The notes under the pieces were generated by a model. The model searched no databases, had not been told where the DNA came from, and was given only the letters and a program-made list of their open reading frames with translations. Position numbers and translations under genes: made by a program. A stretch of DNA of 64,000 bases from Stutzerimonas xanthomarina (lineage in GTDB: Bacteria; Pseudomonadota; Gammaproteobacteria; Pseudomonadales; Pseudomonadaceae): positions 1 through 64,000 of the forward strand of contig NZ_RHQM01000010.1 of assembly GCF_003935375.1 (NCBI RefSeq), written 5' to 3'. Positions 47,867 to 55,964 of this stretch are shown here, one piece after another; position 1 is the stretch's first letter; every line of letters starts with the position of its first letter.

Positions 47867-48596
47867 CTTTCACCTCCTCGAACTCGGCGTCGACGGGCTG
47901 CTCCATAAGAAACTTCTTGCGGGCGTCCTTGGCGGTTGTCAGTTGGTCGCGTGCGCCTTTCGACTTGTGGGCTTTCCAGGCATCGCCGAAAGCGGCTTGC
48001 AGGTCTTCCATCGTCGGCGCTGCGTTGATCATTGATAGAGCTTCGGTAACGTCCTCGATCGTCTCGCCGGGCGTCACGTCGCGCTCCACGATGCGCTCGG
48101 CTTCATCCTGGTCGTAGATGCCGGCAAATCCGAACGCAAGACGGGCGCACTGGATCATGGCCTTGTGACGCAGCATCCGCTTCGGGTGCGACTGCCACGG
48201 CTGCGTGTTGCGCTTACACTCGGACATGTACTCGGTGATGCTGGTAGGGTGCTTCCGGTCCTTCCGGTAAATCCGGCATGTGTACTCGCTGCCGTCGGCG
48301 GGCATCTCGAAGTCCATCCCGTCAAACTGCGGATGCTCGTTGATGATGCGCGACCAACCATCCAAGCCAACAACCGGCACAATCCCGTTGTTCTTGTCCG
48401 GGAAGGCGTACAGCTCTTTCGTGAACGGGTTCAGCTTGTACTGATCCGCGACAATCAGCAGGGCGACCATCTGCGCGTCGCTGACCTGGCCCTTAAAGCA
48501 GGTCTGCTTCAGGGTGTTGGCGACCTCTGCCGGGGTGGCGCCCATCTCGTAGCGCTGGGCGAATTTTTTCAGTAGCGGTGTCAGTGCGGTGCTCAT
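47850..48596 (-). CDS. bet: Phage recombination protein Bet (RecT superfamily)
   Basis: This 248-residue single-strand annealing protein contains LNPFTKELYAFPDKN, VPVVGLDGWSRIINEHPQFD and CARLAFGFAGIYDQDEAERI, diagnostic of the Bet/RecT group. It pairs with the YqaJ exonuclease for phage recombination. Confidence 0.9.
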   Translation of the reverse strand: MSTALTPLLKKFAQRYEMGATPAEVANTLKQTCFKGQVSDAQMVALLIVADQYKLNPFTKELYAFPDKNNGIVPVVGLDGWSRIINEHPQFDGMDFEMPADGSEYTCRIYRKDRKHPTSITEYMSECKRNTQPWQSHPKRMLRHKAMIQCARLAFGFAGIYDQDEAERIVERDVTPGETIEDVTEALSMINAAPTMEDLQAAFGDAWKAHKSKGARDQLTTAKDARKKFLMEQPVDAEFEEVKDGSAQ

Positions 48597-48606
48597 CGGA
48601 TCTACC

Positions 48607-49662
48607 TCAGTAAGTGATCTGGATGTTCGGAATCTGGCGCTTGGCGATCAGCGTCACGGCCTGCTTGGCGCACTCTTCGGTCATTCCGCCAGCAACGAAG
48701 GCTTCCAGTGCCGCGCGGTTGATTGCGGCCTTGTGCGCCTTGTCTGCCTCGCGGGCCTTTGCTTCGGCTTCGATTCGGGCTTGCTCGTCGGCTTGGCGCT
48801 GGCGCTCGGCTGCTGCTGCGCGCTCGGCGCGGGCTTCGGCGTCACGCTCGGCCTGCTCGGCGCGCTGCTGGGCTTCCAGTTCACGGCGGGCTGACTGCTC
48901 GGCCTCAAGCTTCAGTTGCAGCTCGCGTTGTTCGGCAGCTGCCTTGGCCTCAGCCTCACGGCGTACCGCTGCGTCACGTTCGGCCTGTGCGCGCTGCTCG
49001 GCTTCGCGCTGGGCTTGCTCTGCTGCTTCACGGGCGATGCGCTCCTCGCGTTCCTTCTGTTCGCGCTGTGCGGCTTCGGCGCGGAGGCGTTCGAGTTCGG
49101 CCTGCTCTGCTTCGTATGCTTGGCGCTTGGTCAGAGCCAACTGCAGGGTGGTGAGCGTGGCAGCCTTGACGCGGTGCGCTTCGGCCTCGAACTCTTCCCA
49201 CTCCGGGCCGATCTCGACCTCCTCAATCAGGCTGATGACTGACGCGATCTCTGCGGCTGTGCGGTCTTCGGTGTCTAGCGTGCGCAACTCTTCAAGCCGA
49301 CGCTCATGCCCTGCCACCCGATCCGCCTCGGCCTGCTCCCACTCATTCAGCGGGGCGCGCACCTCATCCTTCCAGGCGTCCAGCGTGTCACGCATCCGCT
49401 TGCGCTCGGCGTCGATCTTCTTCGGGATTTCCTTCAGCTCGGCGACCAGATCCTTGCCGACGTTGTCGAGCGCTGTCTTGGAGCGGGCGACCTTGTGCGC
49501 AATCGATGCGATGGCGTCGCGGCCTTTCTTCGTCGACACATCCGGCACGAAGGCGTCGATCTCGGCGCGAATCTGCTGCAGGTACGGGTCAAGCCCGTTC
49601 GCAGCCTGGAACACTTGCAAGGCGGTTTCCTTTGGCGGCACAAGGGCCAATTCCGTAGACAT
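48607..49662 (-). CDS. Large coiled-coil prophage protein
   Basis: This is a 351-residue protein. The N-terminal 130 residues (IRAEIDAFVPDVSTKKGRDA, IAHKVARSKTALDNVGKDL) are followed by a very long Glu/Arg/Ala coiled coil (about 190-310) and a short C-terminal domain. It is a recurrent neighbour of phage Bet/Exo genes. Function unknown. Confidence 0.7.
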   Translation of the reverse strand: MSTELALVPPKETALQVFQAANGLDPYLQQIRAEIDAFVPDVSTKKGRDAIASIAHKVARSKTALDNVGKDLVAELKEIPKKIDAERKRMRDTLDAWKDEVRAPLNEWEQAEADRVAGHERRLEELRTLDTEDRTAAEIASVISLIEEVEIGPEWEEFEAEAHRVKAATLTTLQLALTKRQAYEAEQAELERLRAEAAQREQKEREERIAREAAEQAQREAEQRAQAERDAAVRREAEAKAAAEQRELQLKLEAEQSARRELEAQQRAEQAERDAEARAERAAAAERQRQADEQARIEAEAKAREADKAHKAAINRAALEAFVAGGMTEECAKQAVTLIAKRQIPNIQITY

Positions 49663-49707
49663 GAGTTCTCCTTGGCCGCGTCTCGCGCAGCCTGTCAGTA
49701 GGTTGGG

Positions 49708-49860
49708 TTATCCGAAGAAGTAGTGAATCGCCGCCTCGCCAATGAGGCCTAGAACCAGCGCCACGGCCGGTACTGAGAAGATCCAGATGACCCTCCACGC
49801 CGCTGCGAATGAGTGGCCTGTGGGGGTGTCGTCGTAGGGGAGGGATTGGGTGCGGTTCAT
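49708..49860 (-). CDS. Small membrane prophage protein
   Basis: This 50-residue protein has one membrane segment (VIWIFSVPAVALVLGLIGEA). AAGGAG precedes the ATG. It is coupled to the gene upstream by ATGA. Confidence 0.6.
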   Translation of the reverse strand: MNRTQSLPYDDTPTGHSFAAAWRVIWIFSVPAVALVLGLIGEAAIHYFFG

Positions 49861-50261
49861 GCTGGAACTCCTTGCGCCTTGCGCCCGTAGTAGCGGACAG
49901 AGCGCAGCGCGATCCCTCGCTTCTGCCTTAATCTCTTGCGTCGAATGCAGAGGGCATATGCTTCTAGGCAAGCAGGGCAATCGCTTATATCGCTGTCGAA
50001 GTTGTCGTCAGGTTCATCGCCTGCGTAGAAGGCGGCATCCAGTCTCCCTCCGTTTTCGAAGTAGCGGCTCAGGTGCGTTTGTTCTGCGGTGATTGGATGA
50101 GGGCCGATACTGCCTACAGTCTGGCTAAACGGTTTTTCGCACTTTTCCAGCGCCTCAGCGATGAGCGGCTTGATTGCCTGAATTTCATCAAGCACCGCGG
50201 CAAAATTGACGCACGCCTGCGCGGCCTTGGCGCGATAGTCTGGCTTTATGCGATTGCTCAT
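49857..50261 (-). CDS. Prophage protein with a Cys pair
   Basis: This 134-residue protein contains CVNFAAVLDEIQAIKPLIAE and a CPACLEAYALC motif that may bind zinc, followed by a basic tail. Unrecognised. Confidence 0.6.
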   Translation of the reverse strand: MSNRIKPDYRAKAAQACVNFAAVLDEIQAIKPLIAEALEKCEKPFSQTVGSIGPHPITAEQTHLSRYFENGGRLDAAFYAGDEPDDNFDSDISDCPACLEAYALCIRRKRLRQKRGIALRSVRYYGRKAQGVPA

Positions 50262-50389
50262 AGAGGCGCCCCGTTGGTGATTCGATCTGCCAGGCCGTAT
50301 GCGACAACCCAGCCTGTGAACGCCACAAGGGCGATTGCGAAGCCGCGCCAGAAGGCGTAGCGGCGTGCTCGTTGGTACGATGACGCCAT
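50258..50389 (-). CDS. Small membrane prophage protein
   Basis: This 43-residue protein has a basic N-terminus and one membrane segment (GFAIALVAFTGWVVAYGLA). ATGA overlap lies downstream, and its start overlaps the stop of the next upstream gene (TGATG). Confidence 0.55.
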   Translation of the reverse strand: MASSYQRARRYAFWRGFAIALVAFTGWVVAYGLADRITNGAPL

Positions 50390-50493
50390 CACACACCCCC
50401 CAGCAGCGCCACGTAGGCGAGAGTTCCGATAAGCGATCCGGCTACGGTGATGCCTAGGGCGCCGGCCAGCTCCTTGAGGACGTAGGCGGTCAT
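50389..50493 (-). CDS. Small membrane prophage protein
   Basis: This 34-residue protein is almost wholly hydrophobic (MTAYVLKELAGALGITVAG, SLIGTLAYVALL). AAGGAG lies upstream, with overlaps at both ends. Confidence 0.55.
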   Translation of the reverse strand: MTAYVLKELAGALGITVAGSLIGTLAYVALLGGV

Positions 50494-50816
50494 GGCTGGG
50501 CTCCTTGCAGGGCGGCGCGTATTTGGGATCTAAGAGCGGCGACGCCGTCTTTCCAGCCCCTGCGATAGCAGTAGTTCTGCTCAGCGTGCAGGGCGCCACT
50601 TCCGACCGGGACAAGGCTTCTTCCTGGCAGCTTTGCCTTGATGCCGCGGTGTAGTGCGCTGACCTGCGCCTCCAGCTCATCGCGCTCAGCGAGAAGGGCG
50701 TCGTAGTCGAGGGCGCTGACGTATTGCATGCCTCTCGTGTTCGGCTCGTCGGTGGCGTATAGGCCGGCGCCATCATTGGTCACCCGCAGGTCATATCTCG
50801 TCACTTCCTTGCTCAT
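50490..50816 (-). CDS. Prophage protein of unknown function
   Basis: This 108-residue protein has a short coiled coil (DALLAERDELEAQVSALHRG) and the ending YCYRRGWKDGVAALRSQIR, a frequent phage early-protein pattern. Function unknown. Confidence 0.6.
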   Translation of the reverse strand: MSKEVTRYDLRVTNDGAGLYATDEPNTRGMQYVSALDYDALLAERDELEAQVSALHRGIKAKLPGRSLVPVGSGALHAEQNYCYRRGWKDGVAALRSQIRAALQGAQP

Positions 50817-51169
50817 GCCGCCTCCCGAGCGATCTGCTCTGCCTTGCTGCGCAACTGCGCCGCGTGGTGTTCGATGAATGCCGCTTGCTGCTTGTCGATG
50901 CTCCAGACGATCTCGTTCAGGGCTTCGTCTAGCCATTCGTTCGAGTAGCCGATGCGGCTACGCAGGGCGTCCCACTTGCCGGAGCAGATGGACAGGATCA
51001 GCGCCTTGGCCAGCGCGGCCGGCACCTCTAGCTTGTCCTCGCAGAACTCGGCGTAGGCCTGCATGGTTGGTTCGTGGAGGCTGTCGAGCGCGGCCAGAAC
51101 CTGCTCTTCGCCGGAATAGCTGTCATCCGGGCACGGGTATTCCCGAACCCCTGGTTCGTGTCTGTACAT
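50813..51169 (-). CDS. Prophage protein of unknown function
   Basis: This 118-residue helical acidic protein contains EEQVLAALDSLHEPTMQAYA and LNEIVWSIDKQQAAFIEHHA. AGGTATCC upstream gives a modest ribosome site. ATGA overlap downstream. Confidence 0.58.
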   Translation of the reverse strand: MYRHEPGVREYPCPDDSYSGEEQVLAALDSLHEPTMQAYAEFCEDKLEVPAALAKALILSICSGKWDALRSRIGYSNEWLDEALNEIVWSIDKQQAAFIEHHAAQLRSKAEQIAREAA

Positions 51170-51347
51170 GGTGGATACCTCTGTGCCCGGATGGGCGGGG
51201 GAATGAATGCCTGCTACCGATTCCCGGCAGGCGCTAGGCAGGAGTTGTCTTCCGTGACGCCGGATCGGCTCCAGCTGAGTCTGTGGCGCTACCAGCACCG
51301 TGCGCCGTCCGGTTATTACAGGCCCGTTAGGGTCTGGCCTGGCTGGC

Positions 51348-51431
51348 TCAGGGTTTATGGCGCCACCACTCCCACCCCCACAGCGCAGCTAGTACGCAGA
51401 TGAGGAGGAGGGTTTGGGGCAGGGTTAGCAT
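51348..51431 (-). CDS. Very small membrane prophage protein
   Basis: This 27-residue frame (MLTLPQTLLLICVLAALWGW then EWWRHKP) overlaps the end of the upstream gene at ATGCTAA. It has a hydrophobic segment and positive end, typical of phage micro-proteins. Confidence 0.45.
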   Translation of the reverse strand: MLTLPQTLLLICVLAALWGWEWWRHKP

Positions 51432-51688
51432 GGGGTTCCGCGCGCTTTGGCGATGGCTGCGCGGGCCTTGTCGACGTTCTTCGATCCGCCCGGCTCAACA
51501 TCTGCGTAATTTGCAGTCAGAGCCTCCAGCGCCTCCAGTAGCTCAGGCGCGGCGATAAACAGCCGGGCGTCTTCTGCTCGCTTAAACAAAGCCATCGACT
51601 CATCGGCAGGGCATTCGATGTGGGTGTGCCCGCTACCTGTGCGACTGCGCCGCAACGCCCACGGTCCCGGTGTAAATCCTTCGCTCAT
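51425..51688 (-). CDS. Prophage protein of unknown function
   Basis: This 87-residue protein has the common phage pattern FTPGPWALRR ... LFIAAPELLEALEALTANYA. Function unknown. GGAGG precedes the ATG. Confidence 0.68.
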   Translation of the reverse strand: MSEGFTPGPWALRRSRTGSGHTHIECPADESMALFKRAEDARLFIAAPELLEALEALTANYADVEPGGSKNVDKARAAIAKARGTPC

Positions 51689-51750
51689 CTCATCCTCCTA
51701 TGTGCTGATGGGTGCCCGCTGCAGCCTGTCGCCAAGCTGCGGGGGTGGGG

Positions 51751-51957
51751 TTAGGCGGCATACTCGAACCAGGGATTCGGCCCGTCCTTGTGCAGCCAGA
51801 TGAACCTGTCCAGCTCGAGCGAGCACGGCGGCTTGAATATGCAGATGTTCCCGTCGACTTTCTCGCACCACCCGACCAGCTCTCCGGCCGGGATGGTTGC
51901 GTGCTTGTCGCTGGCGAAGATCCGGCAGCCCCGCATCGGCTTAGTGAAGAGCCGCAT
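51751..51957 (-). CDS. Prophage protein of unknown function
   Basis: This 68-residue beta-rich protein with three Cys contains KHATIPAGELVGWCEKVDGN and ELDRFIWLHKDGPNPWFEY. Its start overlaps the stop of its upstream neighbour (TAATG). Confidence 0.58.
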   Translation of the reverse strand: MRLFTKPMRGCRIFASDKHATIPAGELVGWCEKVDGNICIFKPPCSLELDRFIWLHKDGPNPWFEYAA

Positions 51958-52187
51958 TACGCGGCTTTCCGATGCAGTGTGCAGTACCGACTAGTGCAGC
52001 CGCAGGCCGATGCCTCGCGCCATGCGTGGTAGCGATGGGCCAGAGCAGGCAGCGCGCGGCCATCGCGGCATACCATCCTGACCGTCTCGCGCCACTCCAG
52101 CGGAGTGAACGGCGCGGCACCGTGAACAAGGGCAGGGCCTTGCTCAGCGCTGAAGAAGTCGGCGAGGGTATCGAAATCGCATTCCAT
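51957..52187 (-). CDS. Prophage protein of unknown function
   Basis: This 76-residue protein contains DFDTLADFFSAEQGPALVHG and a Cys-rich C-terminus (ACGCTSRYCTLH). AGGAGATAGCC precedes the ATG. Confidence 0.58.
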   Translation of the reverse strand: MECDFDTLADFFSAEQGPALVHGAAPFTPLEWRETVRMVCRDGRALPALAHRYHAWREASACGCTSRYCTLHRKAA

Positions 52188-52189
52188 GG

Positions 52190-52324
52190 CTATCTCCTTG
52201 TGTCTTTGGCGGCGTATGCCCAGGCGTTGTTCGCTAGGGTGCTGATCCGCATGTATTCGTGCTGACTGATGACGCCAACCATGGCCAGCGCGCTGATGAA
52301 GCCAAGGCAGCGCGGCCCCAACAC
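52190..52324 (-). CDS. Small prophage protein
   Basis: This 44-residue frame opens with GTG (MLGPRCLGFISALAMVGVIS, MRISTLANNAWAYAAKDTRR) after TAAGGCG and ends just before the next gene's ribosome site. Sequence is protein-like. Confidence 0.5.
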   Translation of the reverse strand: MLGPRCLGFISALAMVGVISQHEYMRISTLANNAWAYAAKDTRR

Positions 52325-52333
52325 ATCAACGCC

Positions 52334-52420
52334 TTACCGGTCGTCGCAGTTGCGTAAGTCGGTGAGCTGCCGGCAAATCTGCCGCCAGGCAAAGTCCACA
52401 TCGTGATCGCTGATTTCCAT
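52334..52420 (-). CDS. Very small prophage protein
   Basis: This 28-residue frame (MEISDHDVDFAWRQICRQLT then DLRNCDDR) has AAGGAA 6 nt before the ATG. It is in the same leftward operon. Confidence 0.45.
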   Translation of the reverse strand: MEISDHDVDFAWRQICRQLTDLRNCDDR

Positions 52421-52755
52421 CTCGATTCCTTCCTGTTCTGCATTGGGGTGCGGCCTTACCGGTAGCTAGCCGGCTCGCTGCGCGCTTACTCCACCATGAG
52501 GCGAATAAGGCCGCACTCCGATACAGCCGGGGCGATTACCCCGGCGCTATCGTTCTTTCTGGCCTCCGTTATTTGGCACGGTGGGCTGGGCTGAACTGTC
52601 AAGGAATCCTTGGTAGTTCGTTCTCCGTTGCGCGCTATGCCGAGTCGTCTCAGGCCCTGGTCAGCTACTGGCGTCTTTCAGGGCGGCGGTTGCGCAACTT
52701 CGCGCGGCTGCATGTGGAGCCACGGCCAGTTCCAGAGCTGGCATGGGGCGGGGAA
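52421..52755. other. Gap in the leftward operon, no supported gene
   Basis: Short frames only; a rightward frame at 52573-52866 is antisense to the operon and runs into the HNH gene. GC-rich hairpins lie at about 52455-52560. Confidence 0.35.
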
Positions 52756-53265
52756 TTACGTGCGAAGCTGGGTCTTTCGCGATCCATGCGTCTCGCTGAA
52801 GCCAAGCTGAAGCTCAGCGGACTTCCTGGCTGCGGCCGCATCCAGCAAGCAGCAGAAGCCACCTAGCCGCCTTTTGATTGCTCCCGCCTTGATATAAGCA
52901 ATCCATTTGCTGACTCTGCTGTCCCAGCAAACCCCAACAATGCCGCTCTTGTTTCTCGTGCAGCGGCTTCGGTTTCGGTTGTTCTCGCTGCCAGAAACGT
53001 CACGTAGGTTGCTGATTCGGTTGTTCGCCGGATCGCCGTCGATATGGTCAATCTCGCCATCCGGCCATGACCCGTAGGTCATCAGCCAGGCAACTCGATG
53101 CGCCTTGACTCTGCGGTAGTCAACGCTGAAGGTTAGGTATCCTTTGTCGTCGACGCTTCCAACAAGATCGCCAGCCTTTACTCCCTGCCTTCCAACCTTC
53201 CTCCTGATTTCGCCGGTATGTGGGTCGTACGTGAACAACTCGTGGGCTCTGGTGTAGTTGAGCAT
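52756..53265 (-). CDS. HNH endonuclease
   Basis: This 169-residue protein has an HNH core (AHRVAWLMTYGSWPDGEIDH, IDGDPANNRISNLRDVSGSE, NNRNR) followed by an AP2-like DNA-binding region (GIVGVCWDSRVSKWIAYIKA). AGGAGG precedes the ATG at 53265. It is the first clear leftward early gene. Confidence 0.85.
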   Translation of the reverse strand: MLNYTRAHELFTYDPHTGEIRRKVGRQGVKAGDLVGSVDDKGYLTFSVDYRRVKAHRVAWLMTYGSWPDGEIDHIDGDPANNRISNLRDVSGSENNRNRSRCTRNKSGIVGVCWDSRVSKWIAYIKAGAIKRRLGGFCCLLDAAAARKSAELQLGFSETHGSRKTQLRT

Positions 53266-53621
53266 TGCTGCCTCCTGCTTTCCGCGAAGCCCTGGTCGCA
53301 AGGCTTCCTGGAGAGCATCCCCGGCCACCTTGGCGGCCGGGTCGTCTCTTTCCGTTACTGCTGGCGGCGTATTCGCCAACTGATTTCGCGCACGGAGTCA
53401 TCTCAAGGCGCGGCCCGCTAGGGCATCGGTAACGGCGCTCTCGGCATATGGCCTTCAAGCGGCTGCGCATCTCGTCGCAGCGCGGGCTGTCGTGTTTAAC
53501 CTCCATCGCTCGCATTACTGCGTCGGGACAGCGGAGGGGTTCCAAGTTGTGTAAAGAGCGTTCCGGGATTACCCGAGGCCCCTTTCGAGGCCCTGAAGCG
53601 TGTCTCGCTTCGATGGGTGTA
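53266..53621 (-). other. Possible leftward ORF, unconfirmed
   Basis: A leftward frame from about 53505 (MEVKHDSPRCDEMRSRLKAI...) runs past the HNH start. It lacks a recognised domain and a clear stop before the HNH gene. It may be untranslated leader or a short early gene. Confidence 0.3.
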
Positions 53622-53698
53622 AATTTAGCGGTATGATAAATGTCCGTCAATAGCATTCTGTTAAATATTCCAAAAACATTTAGCAGGACGGATAATTA
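53622..53698. promoter_or_regulatory. Leftward operator region of the prophage
   Basis: AATTTAGCGGT (53622-53632) is the exact reverse complement of ACCGCTAAATT at 54918. Related half-sites are CTGTTAAATAT (53659-53669) and CATTTAGCAGG (53677-53687). The layout resembles an OL-type repressor target between divergent early promoters. Confidence 0.55.
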
Positions 53699-53995
53699 AT
53701 GGCAGGGCGCGGTCACAAGGGCGGCGCTGATGGAAAGCGCAAAACACGCAGATTCCGACAGGAGGCACGTATGGCAGGCGTAACGGTGCGGGGGCAGATA
53801 GATGGGGCGGTGCGGGAGGAGCGCTTTAGCGTGCCGGTAGGTAGCGCCGTAGAGCTTGGGAGGGTTGCCGTAAGGCTGTTAGTCGAGGAGTTCGGGACCG
53901 ACCAGGCACGGCAAATACTCCGCGATGAACTCGCAGAGTATCTGTTGGATTACAAGGGGGCTGGAGCTGATGACAGAAGCGCGCGTCGAGAGTGA
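53699..53995 (+). CDS. Prophage protein of unknown function next to the repressor
   Basis: This 98-residue protein has a basic N-terminus and then MAGVTVRGQIDGAVREERFS and GTDQARQILRDELAEYLL. An internal ATG at 53771 has a much stronger ribosome site (AGGAGG) and may be the true start (74 aa). It converges on the repressor gene, 3 bp away. Confidence 0.6.
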   Translation: MAGRGHKGGADGKRKTRRFRQEARMAGVTVRGQIDGAVREERFSVPVGSAVELGRVAVRLLVEEFGTDQARQILRDELAEYLLDYKGAGADDRSARRE

Positions 53996-53998
53996 GGG

Positions 53999-54805
53999 CT
54001 AGAGAGGCTCGTTGCGGCGCCGCACTGGCCGGATCGTAGACCACCAGAAGACAAAGCCGATAATCGTGATGGACTCGGCTACCTCTTCGGCAGTATAGAA
54101 CTCGTCCGGGTACTCCTCTGAGTTCTCGGAGCGAAGGCGGAGTCCGCCACCAGGGATGCGGTACAGGTACTTAACTCGCAGCAGGCCGTCATGTCTTAGC
54201 GCATAGATTGAGCCGTCGAAGACTTCCTTCGTTCCTACGTCAATGCCTATCGTGGCGCCGTCTAGAATGAGTCGTGCCATGCTATAGCCTGAAACCTGTG
54301 CGGCTATAGCGTTTTCCGGCTCGACCCCCGCAGCGCGCAGCGTAGAGCGCGACAGCCGAATTACCTTCCCGGTTATTTCTGGAGCATCACAGCTGCCGTC
54401 TCCGGCCGCCAGCTCAACCTCTTTGTAAAGCGGTACTGCCACGTCGTCACCCTCCAGAGGCGTATCGCTGCCCCAGGGAGATATCTCGCCTAGCACGTGC
54501 AGCTCGTTGTCGCCTGGAGAGGATATCGGGAAATCGAGGACATTGTTTAGCTCGCCGCTACTCCGTCCGTCGCTTGACGCCAGATTACTGTCCGAGCCGT
54601 GTATCTGGTCGAACCATCCTCGCGGCAGCAGCTCAGCAAGCTCAATCCGCCTAGCCATCTCGTCGCCAAGCTGGCGGGGCGTTTTATCTGACAGCACCTG
54701 GCTGATGTAAGACGGAGATGTTCCCCATATTTCGGCGCAGGCCCGCTTAGTCCGCCCCTTTAAGAGCGCGAGCAAATTAATGCGCCGAATGTCGTTGATA
54801 TCCAT
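53999..54805 (-). CDS. CI-like repressor, S24 self-cleaving
   Basis: This 268-residue repressor has an N-terminal HTH (RACAEIWGTSPSYISQVLSD), a linker, an Ala134-Gly135 cleavage site (ELAAGDGS), and an S24 domain with Ser175 (SGYSMARL) and Lys212 (LLRVKYLY). It keeps lysogeny and is inactivated under SOS. The ATG at 54805 follows AAGGG and fits the HTH start. Confidence 0.88.
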   Translation of the reverse strand: MDINDIRRINLLALLKGRTKRACAEIWGTSPSYISQVLSDKTPRQLGDEMARRIELAELLPRGWFDQIHGSDSNLASSDGRSSGELNNVLDFPISSPGDNELHVLGEISPWGSDTPLEGDDVAVPLYKEVELAAGDGSCDAPEITGKVIRLSRSTLRAAGVEPENAIAAQVSGYSMARLILDGATIGIDVGTKEVFDGSIYALRHDGLLRVKYLYRIPGGGLRLRSENSEEYPDEFYTAEEVAESITIIGFVFWWSTIRPVRRRNEPL

Positions 54806-54955
54806 GCACAGACCCTTGTCCCCGGTAACCGAATTTACCGGAGACGTAGTCTTGCAGCTATCCGTTAAATTAAGAATAAACAATACGCTAACGCTCCCCT
54901 TGCTCTAGCGTTATCAAACCGCTAAATTAGCTCCTGTATTCACAGGAGTCTCCCT
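54806..54955. promoter_or_regulatory. Rightward operator/promoter region between CI and Cro
   Basis: TCCGTTAAATT (54861-54871) and ACCGCTAAATT (54918-54928) match the half-sites at 53622. A dyad TAACGCT (54889-54895) / AGCGTTA (54907-54913) lies between them. It is likely the OR-type switch. Confidence 0.6.
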
Positions 54956-55198
54956 ATGTCGACCCAGATCAGCGAATGGCTCAACAGCCACTGCGACAAC
55001 GAGCGAAAGAAGCTCGCTGAAGCGGCGTCCACATCTGTTGGCTATCTCTGGCAGCTGGCCGGCGGTCACCGCAAGGCTTCTCTGGAGTTAGCCGCCCGCC
55101 TCAACAAGGCAAGCAAAGGCGCGCTGACCCTTGAAGGCATGCGTCCCGATCTCGTGGAAATCCTCACCAAGACCAAGCGTAGCCGTAAGGCCGCCTAA
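54956..55198 (+). CDS. Cro/YdaS-like DNA-binding protein
   Basis: This 80-residue HTH protein (CDNERKKLAEAASTSVGYLW, QLAGGHRKASLELAARLNKA) resembles YdaS-type Cro analogues. ACAGGAG precedes the ATG. It is the first rightward gene from the switch. Confidence 0.78.
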   Translation: MSTQISEWLNSHCDNERKKLAEAASTSVGYLWQLAGGHRKASLELAARLNKASKGALTLEGMRPDLVEILTKTKRSRKAA

Positions 55199-55227
55199 CA
55201 ACTCCGTCGCAGCAGAAGGAAATTGCC

Positions 55228-55428
55228 ATGTACATGGACCCAAGCCAGAAACGTTCTATCCCCGTCAAGGTTCGGTTTGAGCCTGTTCTTGACCGAATCC
55301 TGCGCAAAGCAGCCGACAAATCCAGACGCCAGTACGCGACCTATCTGTACGAAGTAATCGACTGGGCCATAGCAAATGGAGCTATCGAGGAGCTGATGCA
55401 GGACCGGGAAGAGAATATCGCGGGCTGA
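55228..55428 (+). CDS. Small RHH/Arc-like prophage protein
   Basis: This 66-residue protein (SIPVKVRFEPVLDRILRKAA, YATYLYEVIDWAIANG) has a beta-alpha-alpha pattern like ribbon-helix-helix regulators. AAGGAAA precedes the ATG. Confidence 0.6.
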   Translation: MYMDPSQKRSIPVKVRFEPVLDRILRKAADKSRRQYATYLYEVIDWAIANGAIEELMQDREENIAG

Positions 55429-55447
55429 AGCCCCTATGGAGGGCCGA

Positions 55448-55651
55448 ATGCATTTTCAAAGAGAAAACCTGCCCGCAGAGGCACGGGAAAAGATCACCGC
55501 ACTTATGAATGCCAGGGGCTGGAGTTTTGAGCAGGCCATCAACGAGATAGCAATTGTGGGGGTTGCGAATGGTGCCACCTCCGCAGTTGGCCGGCACAAG
55601 GCTCCGGTTCTTCACCTGGTGACCCTCAATAGGGCCTCCGAGAGGGACTGA
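55448..55651 (+). CDS. Small prophage protein
   Basis: This 67-residue helical protein (FQRENLPAEAREKITALMNA, WSFEQAINEIAIVGVANGA) may be regulatory. The ATG at 55448 is preferred, with GGAGGG 4 nt upstream; an ATG at 55436 would overlap that site. Confidence 0.55.
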   Translation: MHFQRENLPAEAREKITALMNARGWSFEQAINEIAIVGVANGATSAVGRHKAPVLHLVTLNRASERD

Positions 55652-55716
55652 GCAAGACCCTGATAAGGGTACGCCGGAGGGGCTCTTAGGGGCCCAATCA
55701 AATCCAAGGCAATAAA

Positions 55717-55741
55717 AAGCCCGCCGGGCAAGGGCGGGCTT
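55717..55741. terminator. Hairpin with leftward T-tract
   Basis: AAGCCCGCC / GGGCGGGCTT stem. The T-tract (TTTTTATT) is on the leftward strand, although the genes here run rightward. It may block antisense transcription or act weakly rightward. Confidence 0.5.
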
Positions 55742-55772
55742 CAACAGCGGTACAACGTCACTGGAGAAGATT

Positions 55773-55964
55773 ATGTCATTCCAACCAATCAAGTGCAATT
55801 CCTACCTGATCGTTCTCGAAGATGATGAGCTGGTCATCACGCAGAGCGGCCAGCAATCCATTCAGAACCTGCGCATCACCTGCGATCAGCTTGAGGTGTT
55901 CTGCGCCCATCTGCAGATCGCCCGCCGTGAGCGTAAGCCTGTCGTTAAAGAGGAGTGCCGGTAA
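55773..55964 (+). CDS. Small prophage protein
   Basis: This 63-residue protein is beta-rich then helical (YLIVLEDDELVITQSGQQSI, DQLEVFCAHLQIARRERKP). Its stop overlaps the next ATG (TAATG). Unrecognised. Confidence 0.6.
   Translation: MSFQPIKCNSYLIVLEDDELVITQSGQQSIQNLRITCDQLEVFCAHLQIARRERKPVVKEECR

Noticed and set aside
52573-52866. Rightward 97-codon frame in the prophage left arm
   Set aside because: It is antisense to the leftward operon and overlaps the end of the HNH gene.
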